Below, in pieces: positions 51,169 through 59,496 of a DNA stretch of 64,000 nucleotides. The stretch comes from Cyclobacterium sp. (GTDB lineage Bacteria; Bacteroidota; Bacteroidia; Cytophagales; Cyclobacteriaceae), in contig NZ_JABURL010000015.1 of NCBI RefSeq assembly GCF_014762705.1, forward strand, positions 62,001 through 126,000. The letters run 5' to 3'. Position 1 is the first letter of the stretch. Every line of letters begins with the position of its first letter. Below the pieces are notes generated by a model. The model had not been told where the DNA came from. It saw only the letters and a program-made list of their open reading frames with translations, and made no database searches. The position numbers and the translations under genes were made by a program.

Positions 51169-52134
51169 CTAGCCCGCAAATTTCACCTTGTAATCCAAAG
51201 GAGACATGTCGGTGTATTTTTTGAAGACTTCCCGGAAAGCTTTGGGGTCATTGTATCCTACATCATACATGATCTCACTCACTGTCTTTCTGCCTGATTC
51301 CAGCTGTTTTTTGGCTGCTTCAATTTTGATACGCTGCATGTATTCCAGGATCGTATTGCTGGTGGCCTGTTTGAATCGCCGCTCCAGGGTTCTCCGGCCC
51401 AGTCCAAACCTTTCTGCCAAAAATTCTACCGTGATTTTCTGATCATAATATTTCTCCAGGTATTCCTGAGCAGCCAAAATCACCTCATCTTGATGCGTTT
51501 TTTGCCCCTTGAAAATACTGAAAGGCAGTTGACTGCTTTTCTCCATGTCCAGCAAAAAATACTTGGAGGCCAAAACTGCCATCTCCCGGCTGGTGTATTT
51601 TTCCACCAAATAGAGCAAGAGACTCCAGTATGCATTGGCCCCTCCACTGGAGTACAGTCCGTTTTGCTCGCTGATGACCCGGTCATCTACCAAATTCACA
51701 TCCGGAAACATCGACCGAAAAGTTGGCGCATGCATCCAGTGGGTGGAGCAGGTTTTGCCTTTTAAAAGGCCCGTTGAAGCCAAAATAAATGCTCCGATAC
51801 ATAAGCTGGCCACTTCTGCTCCCCTTTGGTATTGCCCGGTGATCCATTGAATCATTTCCTTGTTTTTTACTATGGCCTGGTTGATATCTCCGCTGATGGC
51901 AGGAATGATGATCAGATCAGATTTTTCTACTTCCCGCATCAACTGATCAGGCCTGATAAGCAATAAGCCATTGCTGAGCTTTATCTCGGGTTCGGCCCCC
52001 ACCAAGTGTACCCTGAAACAGGGAGCTTGCCCTGCTGCCGTCAAAAAACCATTGATGGCGGTAAACATATACTGGGGATCAACGATCGCAGCGGGCACTG
52101 CCGTTTCCGGTACAAGGATATGAACATTTTTCAT
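51169..52134 (-). CDS. GlxA-like AraC family transcriptional regulator
   Basis: A 321-residue two-domain regulator. The N-terminal half is a DJ-1/PfpI amidotransferase-like domain (VHILVPETAVPAAIVDP, DLIIIPAISGD, ASLCIGAFILASTGLL with the nucleophile-elbow cysteine). The C-terminal half has two AraC helix-turn-helix motifs (VEFLAERFGLGRRTLERRF and VSEIMYDVGYNDPKAFREVF). Such proteins sense amino-acid-derived or quaternary amine ligands. It is divergent from the VOC-protein genes, which are plausible targets, and its upstream region contains one copy of a dispersed repeat (52162-52224). Confidence 0.9.
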   Translation of the reverse strand: MKNVHILVPETAVPAAIVDPQYMFTAINGFLTAAGQAPCFRVHLVGAEPEIKLSNGLLLIRPDQLMREVEKSDLIIIPAISGDINQAIVKNKEMIQWITGQYQRGAEVASLCIGAFILASTGLLKGKTCSTHWMHAPTFRSMFPDVNLVDDRVISEQNGLYSSGGANAYWSLLLYLVEKYTSREMAVLASKYFLLDMEKSSQLPFSIFKGQKTHQDEVILAAQEYLEKYYDQKITVEFLAERFGLGRRTLERRFKQATSNTILEYMQRIKIEAAKKQLESGRKTVSEIMYDVGYNDPKAFREVFKKYTDMSPLDYKVKFAG

Positions 52135-52161
52135 ATGATTTCAATTGTTTTAAGCAGCCAC

Positions 52162-52224
52162 ATGGAACCTCGCATGGTTAATAATCATCCCAGTGTGTTG
52201 CGTTCTCGTCATACTCGATTTCAT
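52162..52224 (+). repeat. Dispersed intergenic repeat (copy A)
   Basis: This 63-base sequence matches 61621-61680 at about 49 of 60 aligned positions, with an 18-base identical core ATAATCATCCCAGTGTGT and an identical CTCGATTTCAT end; one three-base gap is needed. It lies 28 bases upstream of the GlxA-like ATG. Confidence 0.65.
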
Positions 52225-52362
52225 GCACTAAAGATAATTCATAATCTTGTCGCATTCAACCCGTTACTTTGTCGGATTAGCACAGTTGATCATTCTTTTA
52301 ATTGTATTAAGTTTGTAGTAATCAAATCCAAGACAAGAGGACCTTTCCAAAACCCAAAAATT

Positions 52363-52797
52363 ATGAAAACGATAAACCCTTACCTTGGATTCAATGGAAA
52401 TTGCCGGGAGGCCATGACCTTTTACAAAGGCTGTTTTGGAGGAGATCTTCGATTACAGACCTTCGGGGAATCTCCAATGGCTTCACAATGTCCTAAAGGG
52501 AAAGAAGGACATATTGTTCATGCCAGCTTAACCGGAGACAATTTCCTCTTTATGGCAACCGATATGACTCCCCCTGATGGTTTCAAATCAGGAAGTGAAG
52601 TTTCTCTCGCCATTAGTTTTGATACGGAGTCCGATCTCCGGAAAGTTTATGAAGGGCTCAGTGAACAGGGAAATGTAATAGCTGATTTAAAAGAATCGTT
52701 TTGGGGTTCCCTTTTTGCTGTGGTCCGGGATAAGTTTGGAAAAGTTTGGATGCTGGATTTTGAAAAGAAACCAGAAAAAGAAAACGCATTAACCTAA
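52363..52797 (+). CDS. VOC family protein (PhnB/glyoxalase-like)
   Basis: A 144-residue VOC-fold protein. The N-terminal TINPYLGFNGNCREAMTFYKGCFGGDL and the paired beta-alpha-beta-beta-beta units with FLFMATDM and LRKVYEGLSEQG, ending FGKVWMLDFEKKP, match PhnB-like members. VOC proteins bind divalent metal and act in isomerisation, dioxygenation or drug sequestration; the activity here is unknown. The ATG at 52363 begins the fold directly; upstream codons belong to the leader. It is followed 11 bases later by a second, double-length VOC gene. Confidence 0.85.
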   Translation: MKTINPYLGFNGNCREAMTFYKGCFGGDLRLQTFGESPMASQCPKGKEGHIVHASLTGDNFLFMATDMTPPDGFKSGSEVSLAISFDTESDLRKVYEGLSEQGNVIADLKESFWGSLFAVVRDKFGKVWMLDFEKKPEKENALT

Positions 52798-52808
52798 ATG
52801 TACTTAAC

Positions 52809-53717
52809 ATGCGCCAACTAAAAAACCCAATTGTTCCTTGCTTGTGGTTTGAGCAGGAAGCAGAAGAAGCAGTAAATTTCTATGCTGAAGTATTTGGCAA
52901 CACTAAAATAACCTCCCTGTCCAGATATGGAAAGGAGGGCGCTGAACAGCACAAGAAACAGCAGGGAAGTGCCATGTCGGTCAGTTTTACCCTCCACGGC
53001 CAGGAATTTCTGGCCCTGAATGGGGGACCCATGTACCATCACAGTCCGGGCATTTCCTTTTTCGTCACTTGCGAAACCCCGCAAGAAGCGGATAAGGTAT
53101 GGAAAGCTTTGGCCGAAGGGGGCACTGTTCTGATGCCTTATGACCAATACCCCTGGAGCGAAAAATATGGCTGGCTGAATGACAGGTTTGGGCTTTCCTG
53201 GCAGATCTCTCTGGGAAAACTTTCTGATGTAAAGCAAAAATTTGTCCCATCACTGATGTTTGTCGGAAAAAAATTCGGAAAGGTGGAGGCTGCCATAAAT
53301 TTTTATTTGGAAATATTCCAACCTGCTTCCCTGGAGGGAATAGCCAGGTACGAGGAGCAGGATCCCGATGAAACCGGAATGGTCAAGCATGCCCAATTTT
53401 ACCTGGGTGACAATACCTTTATGATGATGGAAAGTTCGCTTGTCCACCAATTTGACATTACACCTGCCGTCTCTTTCATCATCAGCTGTGAAGAGCAGGA
53501 GGAAATAGATTACTACTGGGATAAATTGACCCGGGGGGAAGGCGATGAAGTGCAGTGTGGATGGCTTTATGACCAGTATGGGGTTTCCTGGCAAGTGGTC
53601 CCCAGGATGTTAACAGAAGGTATGAAAGATCCCGAAAAAGCAGGTAAGTTGATGGCTGCCTTTATGCCCATGAAAAAACTCGATATTAAGACACTGGAAA
53701 AAGCCATAGCACAATGA
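52809..53717 (+). CDS. Two-domain VOC protein (3-demethylubiquinone methyltransferase-like fold)
   Basis: A 302-residue protein of two tandem VOC/PhnB-like modules. Module 1 (about 1-145) starts IVPCLWFEQEAEEAVNFYAEVFGNT and ends WLNDRFGLSWQISLGKL; module 2 (about 150-295) starts FVPSLMFVGKKFGKVEAAINFY and ends WLYDQYGVSWQVVPRML. The duplicated ends make the internal repeat obvious. This subgroup is often annotated as 3-demethylubiquinone-9 3-methyltransferase, but it lacks a methyltransferase fold, so that name should not be used for function. It is co-directional with the shorter VOC gene before it and the SnoaL-like gene after it. Confidence 0.88.
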   Translation: MRQLKNPIVPCLWFEQEAEEAVNFYAEVFGNTKITSLSRYGKEGAEQHKKQQGSAMSVSFTLHGQEFLALNGGPMYHHSPGISFFVTCETPQEADKVWKALAEGGTVLMPYDQYPWSEKYGWLNDRFGLSWQISLGKLSDVKQKFVPSLMFVGKKFGKVEAAINFYLEIFQPASLEGIARYEEQDPDETGMVKHAQFYLGDNTFMMMESSLVHQFDITPAVSFIISCEEQEEIDYYWDKLTRGEGDEVQCGWLYDQYGVSWQVVPRMLTEGMKDPEKAGKLMAAFMPMKKLDIKTLEKAIAQ

Positions 53718-53783
53718 ACTGTGCTCCTTTCCTTGTAGCGAAAACCCACTCAATAATCCATCATAGTGAAAAAAACACAGCCA

Positions 53784-54134
53784 ATGGAAACGAAACAAAA
53801 AGAATTTCTGAAAAAATTAAACCTGGCATTTGCCAATAGTGAGGTAGCATTTATCCTTGATGCGGTTACAGACCATATTGAATGGACCATTGTAGGGGAC
53901 AAAATCATCAGGGGCAAGGAACAGTTTGCCAATAGCTTAAAGGAAATGGCATCTTCCCAGCCTATGAAACTGGAAATCCGGCACATGATCACCCATGGAA
54001 AAGAAGCTGTGGTAGAAGGCAGCATGATCACGCCGGATGGGAAAAATTACTCCTTTTGCGATATCTATACCTTTAACGGATTTAAAGATCCCAAAATCAA
54101 GGAAATGAAGAGTTATGTTTTTGAGATCGGATAA
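53784..54134 (+). CDS. SnoaL/NTF2-like small protein
   Basis: A 116-residue cone-fold protein (start at ATG 53784; a GTG at 53766 is an alternative). It runs KQKEFLKKLNLAFANSEVAF, ITDHIEWTIVGD-like segment (VTDHIEWTIVGDKIIRGKEQF) and the curved sheet HMITHGKEAVVEGSMITPDG, CDIYTFNGFKDPKIKEMKSY. Such proteins are cyclases, isomerases or simple binding proteins; no catalytic set can be assigned. It is the third of three consecutive small plus-strand genes; its stop is 5 bases from the convergent SDR gene. Confidence 0.78.
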   Translation: METKQKEFLKKLNLAFANSEVAFILDAVTDHIEWTIVGDKIIRGKEQFANSLKEMASSQPMKLEIRHMITHGKEAVVEGSMITPDGKNYSFCDIYTFNGFKDPKIKEMKSYVFEIG

Positions 54135-54139
54135 CAATC

Positions 54140-55054
54140 TCAAACACAACTTTTCAATCCCTTCTCCAATTCCGTAGCCTTTATGCCATAGGCCTTTTCA
54201 ATTTTTCCAGAATCAAAACAATAGTCTTGATCCAACTGGTAACTGAGCTCTTTGATCTCTTTTAGCAATGGAATAAATACCGCCAAAATACTTACCATAA
54301 AACCCGGCAATACCTGTAATTTCGGAGGCATGCCCAGTTCTTTTGCCAGAATGTCAACACATTCCTGTGCACAGGGGTAGCGGTTTGAAGTAGGCAGATG
54401 CCATACCTGGTTCCAGGCTTCCTCCTGTTGGGCCAGAAAGGCAGTGGCAAAAGCTGCATCAGGAATATAGGTGAACGAATGTTTCCGCTCCTTGCTATAC
54501 AACCACTGGGCTGTTTTACCGGCCTTCATCCGATTGATTACAGACTCATTCAGCATACTGAGTTTAGCATCAGGACCATAAAAATCAGCGGCTCGCACAA
54601 TCATGGCTTTAAGTGTACCGGCTTCCACCTCATCCATAATCATCTGCGCAATTTCTGCCCGGACTTTCCCCTTATTACTTTGGGGGTTGACCGGAGTTTC
54701 TTCTGTAAGGTGCCCTACATGGCCCGGATCATAACAATACATATTATCAAAAAAGACCAGTTTAGCCCCATACCTCTGGCAGGCTTGGATCGTATTTTCC
54801 ATGATAATCGGCCATTGCTCCTGCCATAACCGGGTTTTGTAAGTAATTCCCGCAACCAAGTAAACCGTATCCGATCCTTCCACAGCCGCATCTACCTGGC
54901 TCCCCACTAACAAATCAGCCTTTACCAAGGATTCCTCCCCATGAATGGGCTTGGGGTTTCTGCTGACCAGCCGGATATTATCGGTATACTTGCTCAGGTC
55001 TTTTGCCAATTGCGTTCCAATATTGCCTGAGGATCCAAGGATGGTGTGTAACAT
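54140..55054 (-). CDS. NAD(P)-dependent epimerase/dehydratase (extended SDR)
   Basis: A 304-residue extended short-chain dehydrogenase. Start at ATG 55054 gives the dinucleotide-binding LHTILGSSGNIGTQL at once. VYLVAGITYKTR, LVFFDNMYCYDPGHV and the YSKERKHSFTYIPDAA segment follow, with the substrate domain to the C-terminus (LSYQLDQDYCFDSGKIEKAYG). The family reduces, epimerises or dehydrates sugar or hydroxy substrates; here the closest style is the Bacteroidota NAD-dependent epimerase group of unknown substrate. It is the last gene of a minus-strand run from the MFS exporter, separated from its upstream neighbour by a hydrolase remnant. Confidence 0.83.
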   Translation of the reverse strand: MLHTILGSSGNIGTQLAKDLSKYTDNIRLVSRNPKPIHGEESLVKADLLVGSQVDAAVEGSDTVYLVAGITYKTRLWQEQWPIIMENTIQACQRYGAKLVFFDNMYCYDPGHVGHLTEETPVNPQSNKGKVRAEIAQMIMDEVEAGTLKAMIVRAADFYGPDAKLSMLNESVINRMKAGKTAQWLYSKERKHSFTYIPDAAFATAFLAQQEEAWNQVWHLPTSNRYPCAQECVDILAKELGMPPKLQVLPGFMVSILAVFIPLLKEIKELSYQLDQDYCFDSGKIEKAYGIKATELEKGLKSCV

Positions 55055-55094
55055 TGCTTTGGGGTTAAATTTCTTCAATTTAATACAATTGACC

Positions 55095-55223
55095 CTAATG
55101 ATCGGCCAGATCCAGGGAATTTTCTTTCACAAAATTAAAACCCAATTTCCCTCCCTTTTTGGGTGCAATGCGGGTAAGGCTGTTAAGGTAAAAGCCGAGG
55201 GATTTATACATAAGACGTTTCAT
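55095..55223 (-). pseudogene. Truncated alpha/beta hydrolase remnant
   Basis: A 42-codon frame starts with KRLMYKSLGFYLNSLTRIAP followed by KKGGKLGFN, which reads like the N-terminal leader of Bacteroidota alpha/beta-hydrolases (YLN...APKKAG.LGF), then ends abruptly FVKENSLDLADH. The nucleophile elbow and all catalytic parts are missing, as if an internal in-frame deletion joined the first ~30 residues to the last ~12. The family match is from memory of typical sequences. Confidence 0.45.
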
Positions 55224-55287
55224 GATTCACTTAATTTTAAGATACCCATCGGTATCAAAATGGATAAATTTTTTTACCGGGTAAGCG

Positions 55288-55623
55288 TTAAATCTCTTCA
55301 AGCATTGATGTCCCCCGACTGTGGTCACCGGATGTCCACTGCCATTCTTCGTGCAACCTGATTTTCCCGTTTTCCATAATTTCCGGCCGGGAATGGCAGA
55401 CCCCTGTCATCAGTTCGCCCTTCAAATTGACTTGATGGTAACGCATGTCAATGTGACCATTATTATCCACCAGGCCAATAAGATGGCCTTTTTTGATTTT
55501 TCCTCCCTGATAAAGAGAAGTCAGCATATTCCCTTCCTGTTGATAATGAAACAAGGTCTCTTGGGAAGTTTCGCCGTTTTCACTGTTGGATACCGGCTTG
55601 AATTTTTTGTTGTGGTAATTCAT
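55288..55623 (-). CDS. Small protein of the type annotated n-acetylglutamate synthase
   Basis: A 111-residue protein with a repeated beta-strand and turn pattern (LFHYQQEGNMLTSLYQGGKI, HLIGLVDNNGHIDMRYHQVN, GKIRLHEEWQWTSGD) ending STMLEEI-like (SMLEEI). It is a compact beta-barrel-like protein sometimes labelled n-acetylglutamate synthase in databases without evidence; it has no GNAT or kinase motif. The ATG at 55623 overlaps the stop of the upstream O-methyltransferase gene by four bases (ATGA), so the two are translationally coupled. Function unknown. Confidence 0.68.
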   Translation of the reverse strand: MNYHNKKFKPVSNSENGETSQETLFHYQQEGNMLTSLYQGGKIKKGHLIGLVDNNGHIDMRYHQVNLKGELMTGVCHSRPEIMENGKIRLHEEWQWTSGDHSRGTSMLEEI

Positions 55624-56198
55624 CTCTTTGTCGCTATGATTATTCCAGTAGACCAATGCAGTTTACTCAGCCATAGGTCGGTTCGATTCTCCAGGTATTT
55701 TACCAGCTCTTCCGCCTTTTTGGCATGTCCCTCAGGCCAGTTAGGTTGAGGCAACATATCATCTATAATGTAAATTCCTCCCTTTTGAAGCATGGACAGG
55801 GTTTCCTCCAGTAATAAGTATTTTCCATGCCAGGTGTCCGCAAAAATGAAATCAAACTTTTGGCTTTTATTTAAGTTCACCCACTTTTCTCCATCCATCA
55901 GTACAATTTTCAGACGCCGGTCTTTTCCCAGAAATTCCCGGGCAATGGCCAATAAGGTTTCATCATGGTCAAAGGTGGTAAGAGTGGCTTTTCCATCCAT
56001 TCCTTCCAGTATCCAGGAGGAGGCCAAACCGGAACCGGTTCCCATTTCCAAAAATGTTCCACCGGGTTTTGAGGCGGCAAGGGTCCTGAGAAGGCTACCG
56101 GTCAACTTATCTGAAGGCATTTTAAAACCTATATCTTTGGTCGCCTCAAGAATAGCCTGGTAGGTATCGGGGGCTTTGGGGATCAATTCATTCCTCAT
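55620..56198 (-). CDS. Class I SAM-dependent O-methyltransferase
   Basis: A 192-residue methyltransferase. Motif I is FLEMGTGSGLASSW, motif II TLTTFDHDETLLAIA, and FDFIFADTWHGKYLLLEETL with IYIIDDMLPQPNW mark the later strands. Start at ATG 56198 (RNELIPKAPDTYQ) rather than an upstream frame. It resembles small O-methyltransferases acting on catechol-type or other small acceptors; no metal-site assignment is possible. It overlaps the next gene by four bases and lies 74 bases after the MFS exporter gene. Confidence 0.85.
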   Translation of the reverse strand: MRNELIPKAPDTYQAILEATKDIGFKMPSDKLTGSLLRTLAASKPGGTFLEMGTGSGLASSWILEGMDGKATLTTFDHDETLLAIAREFLGKDRRLKIVLMDGEKWVNLNKSQKFDFIFADTWHGKYLLLEETLSMLQKGGIYIIDDMLPQPNWPEGHAKKAEELVKYLENRTDLWLSKLHWSTGIIIATKR

Positions 56199-56272
56199 AT
56201 TTCCAAATTGATTTTGTTTGTAAACCGGTAAAAATACGGTTTTAAAATGACCATATCCCAAAGTGACCCAGC

Positions 56273-57505
56273 CTATTCAGCAGGCACAGCTTCTTCCAGG
56301 TCTTCCACGATGGTCCCGGTATCCACAACTTTGATTCCCCGTATCAAGGGAATACACAATAAGCTAATGATTATGGCGGCATAGCCGATCATTTCAAAGT
56401 TATACAATTTCCCATCTCCACCTTCCACCAATACCATTCCTCCAACAAAGGAGGCCAGACCTGCACTTAATTGCTGTACTGCCGAATTGAAACTGAGAAA
56501 GCTTCCCCTGTTTTCAGGTTTTGCCGTACCCGTTATCAATGCAGCAGCGGGCACCATACGTCCATTGGAGGTTACAAAAAAGATGGTAGAGACGATCAAG
56601 GCATAATAAATTGGTGTTTCTCCCAGGTGGGTGATAATGGCTATGGGCAATACATTAAGGCTCATAAAGATGGTAAATACCCTGATCTTGCCATGTTTAT
56701 CTGTCATCCTTCCCACCCATGGCGAGGTAAAGACGGTAAAAAATCCGCCTGCCATATAAATAAAGGTGAGCTGAAGCTCCGTAAAGCCAACATTGGACAC
56801 CATAAATGGGCTTAAAAAAGGAATGATCATAAATTGACCCAGCATCATCATCACTGTCAAGGATATCGCCCTCATTTGATTGGCATTGCCTGTAACCCTT
56901 CGGATCACCTGAAGCGGACTAGGCCTCAAATTCCCCGTAACGAGGTGGCTGGTAATGGAGGGCACAAATTTATAAATCAATACCAGAATGATCACCGCCA
57001 AAATTGACAGAAAAACAAAGGGGGCATGCCAGTTGGAGATACTGGCGATATAAAGCCCAAACGGTACTCCAACTACCGAGGCTACCGAAAAAGCAGCCAT
57101 CACCATTCCCATGGCCCGGCCCCTTCTTTTATCCGGAATGGCATCTCCCACAATGGCAAAAATCAAGGCTGAGGTCAACCCGCCAAATAAGCCTGACAGG
57201 ATGCGGGCGGTTAATAGAAACGGGTAATTTGGTGAAAGGGCACAAGCAATGGTGCCCAGCAAGAACCCAAGGAATACCCACATCAGTATGGTCCGGCGAT
57301 CATACTTATCCAAAATAAAAGCTCCGAGAAAACTACTTACCCCGGCACTAAAGGTATATGAGGACACCAACAGGCCAAACTCCTTCGGAGAAATTTCAAA
57401 TATCCGCATCAGTTGTGGACCCAATGGCATTAATATCATGAAATCCACAATATGGGTAAAATTGACCGCAGCCAGTGTCCAGAGTAAAAGTTTTTCTTTA
57501 TTCAT
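56273..57505 (-). CDS. MFS drug/efflux transporter
   Basis: A 410-residue major facilitator with 12 hydrophobic helices. The DHA1-type signature between helices 2 and 3 is GAFILDKYDRRTILMWVF, motif B is around LSGLFGGLTSALIFAIVGDAIPDKRRGRAMG (in parts: LSGLFGGLTS, AIPDKRRGRAMG), and motif A is repeated as GRMTDKHGKIRVF in the second half. It probably exports small molecules by proton antiport. It is the first gene of the minus-strand group with the O-methyltransferase, which suggests export of a methylated product, though this is inference. Confidence 0.9.
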   Translation of the reverse strand: MNKEKLLLWTLAAVNFTHIVDFMILMPLGPQLMRIFEISPKEFGLLVSSYTFSAGVSSFLGAFILDKYDRRTILMWVFLGFLLGTIACALSPNYPFLLTARILSGLFGGLTSALIFAIVGDAIPDKRRGRAMGMVMAAFSVASVVGVPFGLYIASISNWHAPFVFLSILAVIILVLIYKFVPSITSHLVTGNLRPSPLQVIRRVTGNANQMRAISLTVMMMLGQFMIIPFLSPFMVSNVGFTELQLTFIYMAGGFFTVFTSPWVGRMTDKHGKIRVFTIFMSLNVLPIAIITHLGETPIYYALIVSTIFFVTSNGRMVPAAALITGTAKPENRGSFLSFNSAVQQLSAGLASFVGGMVLVEGGDGKLYNFEMIGYAAIIISLLCIPLIRGIKVVDTGTIVEDLEEAVPAE

Positions 57506-57559
57506 ACCGCCAAAACGTGTCCAGTAAAAACCTTCTTACTACACTGAAAGTTCTTAAAA

Positions 57560-57721
57560 ATGAAGATTATTCTGAATCTTAATGTTTTTATAATACCTGG
57601 AGATATTTTATTTGGAAATGAGGTCATACCATTTGAAAATGAGTTATCAACAAGGTTGGCAGAAATCACCCCATCTGAAATAGGTATAAACTTGATTTTA
57701 ATCTTCAAAAAGCATCCTTGA
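57560..57721 (+). CDS. Possible 53-residue small protein
   Basis: A short ATG-initiated frame in the 264-base gap between two minus-strand genes. The product has a hydrophobic first part (KIILNLNVFIIPGDILFG) and an amphipathic middle (NEVIPFENELSTRLAEITP). Codon use is not strange for this genome, but no motif, signal or neighbour supports it, so it may be a chance frame. Confidence 0.2.
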   Translation: MKIILNLNVFIIPGDILFGNEVIPFENELSTRLAEITPSEIGINLILIFKKHP

Positions 57722-57769
57722 ATAGGATTTTCTTTTTAAGAAGTAAATTTATTGAAATGCCAAAGCCCT

Positions 57770-59326
57770 CTATTTCTCCACTACCCTCACATCCATTCGT
57801 TGAATAAAGGCTTCCTTCTGAGGATTCAGGGTAAAGAATATACGAATGTCTTTATGCGTTCCCTCGAGCAGAAAGCTTCCCCTTAATTGGTTCAAGGGAT
57901 CCAGTTCCCCAACAGAAAGAATGGAACCAGATTCATCAAAAGCCTGATTTACAGCCTTTTTTCTCCTCTCATATGGAATATCCTGAAAGAAATTATCGGC
58001 AAAAATTCCCGGATCCTCCACCTTCCATTCCGGAAGCAATTGTACGATCTCGGATTTTCGCTGACTTAAGATGTCTGATGGAGGGATTACCCTGTGTTGA
58101 AGGTTTCCAACGGCCACCAGGGTATCCAATGCTCGGCCATTCACTGCCGAAGGAGCTCCGTAGGTATTGTTGCTGAAGGAAAAAACCCCAATCCCATACT
58201 CCGGATAAATGCGCCATTCACTGCCAAAACCCGGTAAGCCTCCACTATGTGAAATACGAACGATTCCCCTGCAATCCTTTCGCCAGCTTAATCCATACCC
58301 ATAAGCGACGACATTCGGGCAAAGATCACCAGTTGAGGATTTGTCCTGAGCATTTAAGTTAATAAATCGCCAGGGCTGGTGCATTTCCCTGATGGAACTT
58401 CTCCGAACAGGACCTGCTTCGTCCTCATCTCTCGGTGGCCAGGCGGACAAATGAAAGGCTACATATTTGCTGAAATCGGCAATGGAAGACCACATCCCAC
58501 CCATTGCCCCATAAGCCCCATCGTGCATTAGTGGCACTCCTTCCCATTCTCCCTCCTGCCAAAAGTATCCCAATGCCAGTTGTTCGGCTGGTATATCTGC
58601 ATATTCATATTGGGTATCGTGCATGCCTAAGGGATCCAGTATGTTTTCCTTAACGTACGCTTGGTAAGGTTGACCACTTATATTGCCAATGACTTTACCC
58701 AATAGTGCATAACCTAAATTACTGTATTCAAAACTTACACCGGGCACATTTGAAAAAGAAATCCCTTCCCTTAAAACCTCCAACAAAGCTTCATCGCTGG
58801 CATCCAGTTGCCGGTCGCCCCAGGGGTTGTCTTCGGGAAATCCCGCAGACATGGTAAGCAAGTGTTGCAGGGTGATTTCGGGAGCGTCAATGGTTGGTTT
58901 TTTGACCTGGTTCATTTCAGGAATATACCTGGCTACTGCATCTGTAAGGTTTAATTTACCTTCATCCCGAAGTTTCAGGATGGCCATGGCTGTAAAACTT
59001 TTGCTCATGGAAGCAATACGATACAGTGTCTGAACGGATGCCTTAGCCTCACCTTCGAGGTCTGAAAAGCCAAAACTTTTGTGGTGTATAAGTTCCCCAT
59101 TTAGGACTATACCATAGCTCAGCGAGGGGAAATGGTTTTGTCTGGCATAAGCATCATACATTTGATCTACAGCCGGCAGCAACTCGCTTACTTTTAGGAT
59201 GGATGCTGAATCTTCAAATTCGGCTACTGCATAGGGATGAACAACAGCCGTATCAGGGATTTCTGTAGCCTGCTTTTCAGCGCAGGCAAAAACTAATAGG
59301 GCTGCCAATAGGGATAGATTTTTCAT
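57770..59326 (-). CDS. Serine beta-lactamase/D-alanyl peptidase-family lipoprotein
   Basis: A 518-residue exported lipoprotein (lipobox LLVFAC in the first 20 residues; ATG 59326). The penicillin-binding fold of the class C/esterase superfamily (PF00144) has SMSK at about 106-109, YSN around 220 (FEYSNLGYALLG) and the third motif HSGGLPGFG in place of KTG. A C-terminal extension (about 400-518) is a small beta-rich domain typical of these hydrolases. Activity may be peptidase, esterase or lactamase; HSG rather than KTG favours esterase or peptidase. It is alone, divergent from the RNA helicase gene. Confidence 0.85.
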   Translation of the reverse strand: MKNLSLLAALLVFACAEKQATEIPDTAVVHPYAVAEFEDSASILKVSELLPAVDQMYDAYARQNHFPSLSYGIVLNGELIHHKSFGFSDLEGEAKASVQTLYRIASMSKSFTAMAILKLRDEGKLNLTDAVARYIPEMNQVKKPTIDAPEITLQHLLTMSAGFPEDNPWGDRQLDASDEALLEVLREGISFSNVPGVSFEYSNLGYALLGKVIGNISGQPYQAYVKENILDPLGMHDTQYEYADIPAEQLALGYFWQEGEWEGVPLMHDGAYGAMGGMWSSIADFSKYVAFHLSAWPPRDEDEAGPVRRSSIREMHQPWRFINLNAQDKSSTGDLCPNVVAYGYGLSWRKDCRGIVRISHSGGLPGFGSEWRIYPEYGIGVFSFSNNTYGAPSAVNGRALDTLVAVGNLQHRVIPPSDILSQRKSEIVQLLPEWKVEDPGIFADNFFQDIPYERRKKAVNQAFDESGSILSVGELDPLNQLRGSFLLEGTHKDIRIFFTLNPQKEAFIQRMDVRVVEK

Positions 59327-59428
59327 GGTGGGTATGTTAGGGTATGGTAAGATACTTGAATTCTCATCTTTCTCCAATAAGCTTTTCACATGAAAGTCTA
59401 ATAATGCTCCTGTTAATCTTATTTTACT

Positions 59429-59436
59429 TACCTTTG
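59429..59436 (+). promoter_or_regulatory. Candidate -7 box for the RNA helicase gene
   Basis: TACCTTTG matches TAnnTTTG, 60 bases before the ATG at 59497, leaving a leader of about 50 bases, a length usual for DEAD-box helicase genes that are cold-regulated. No -33 element is obvious. Confidence 0.4.
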
Positions 59437-59496
59437 CATCTTTTAAGGATATCGGTAACAGAGCAATATTCTTAACACAATAAAACTAAGAATATA

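Noticed and set aside
52809-53717. 3-demethylubiquinone methyltransferase function
   Set aside because: The sequence is two VOC modules with no SAM-binding motif, so a methyltransferase call is not supported.
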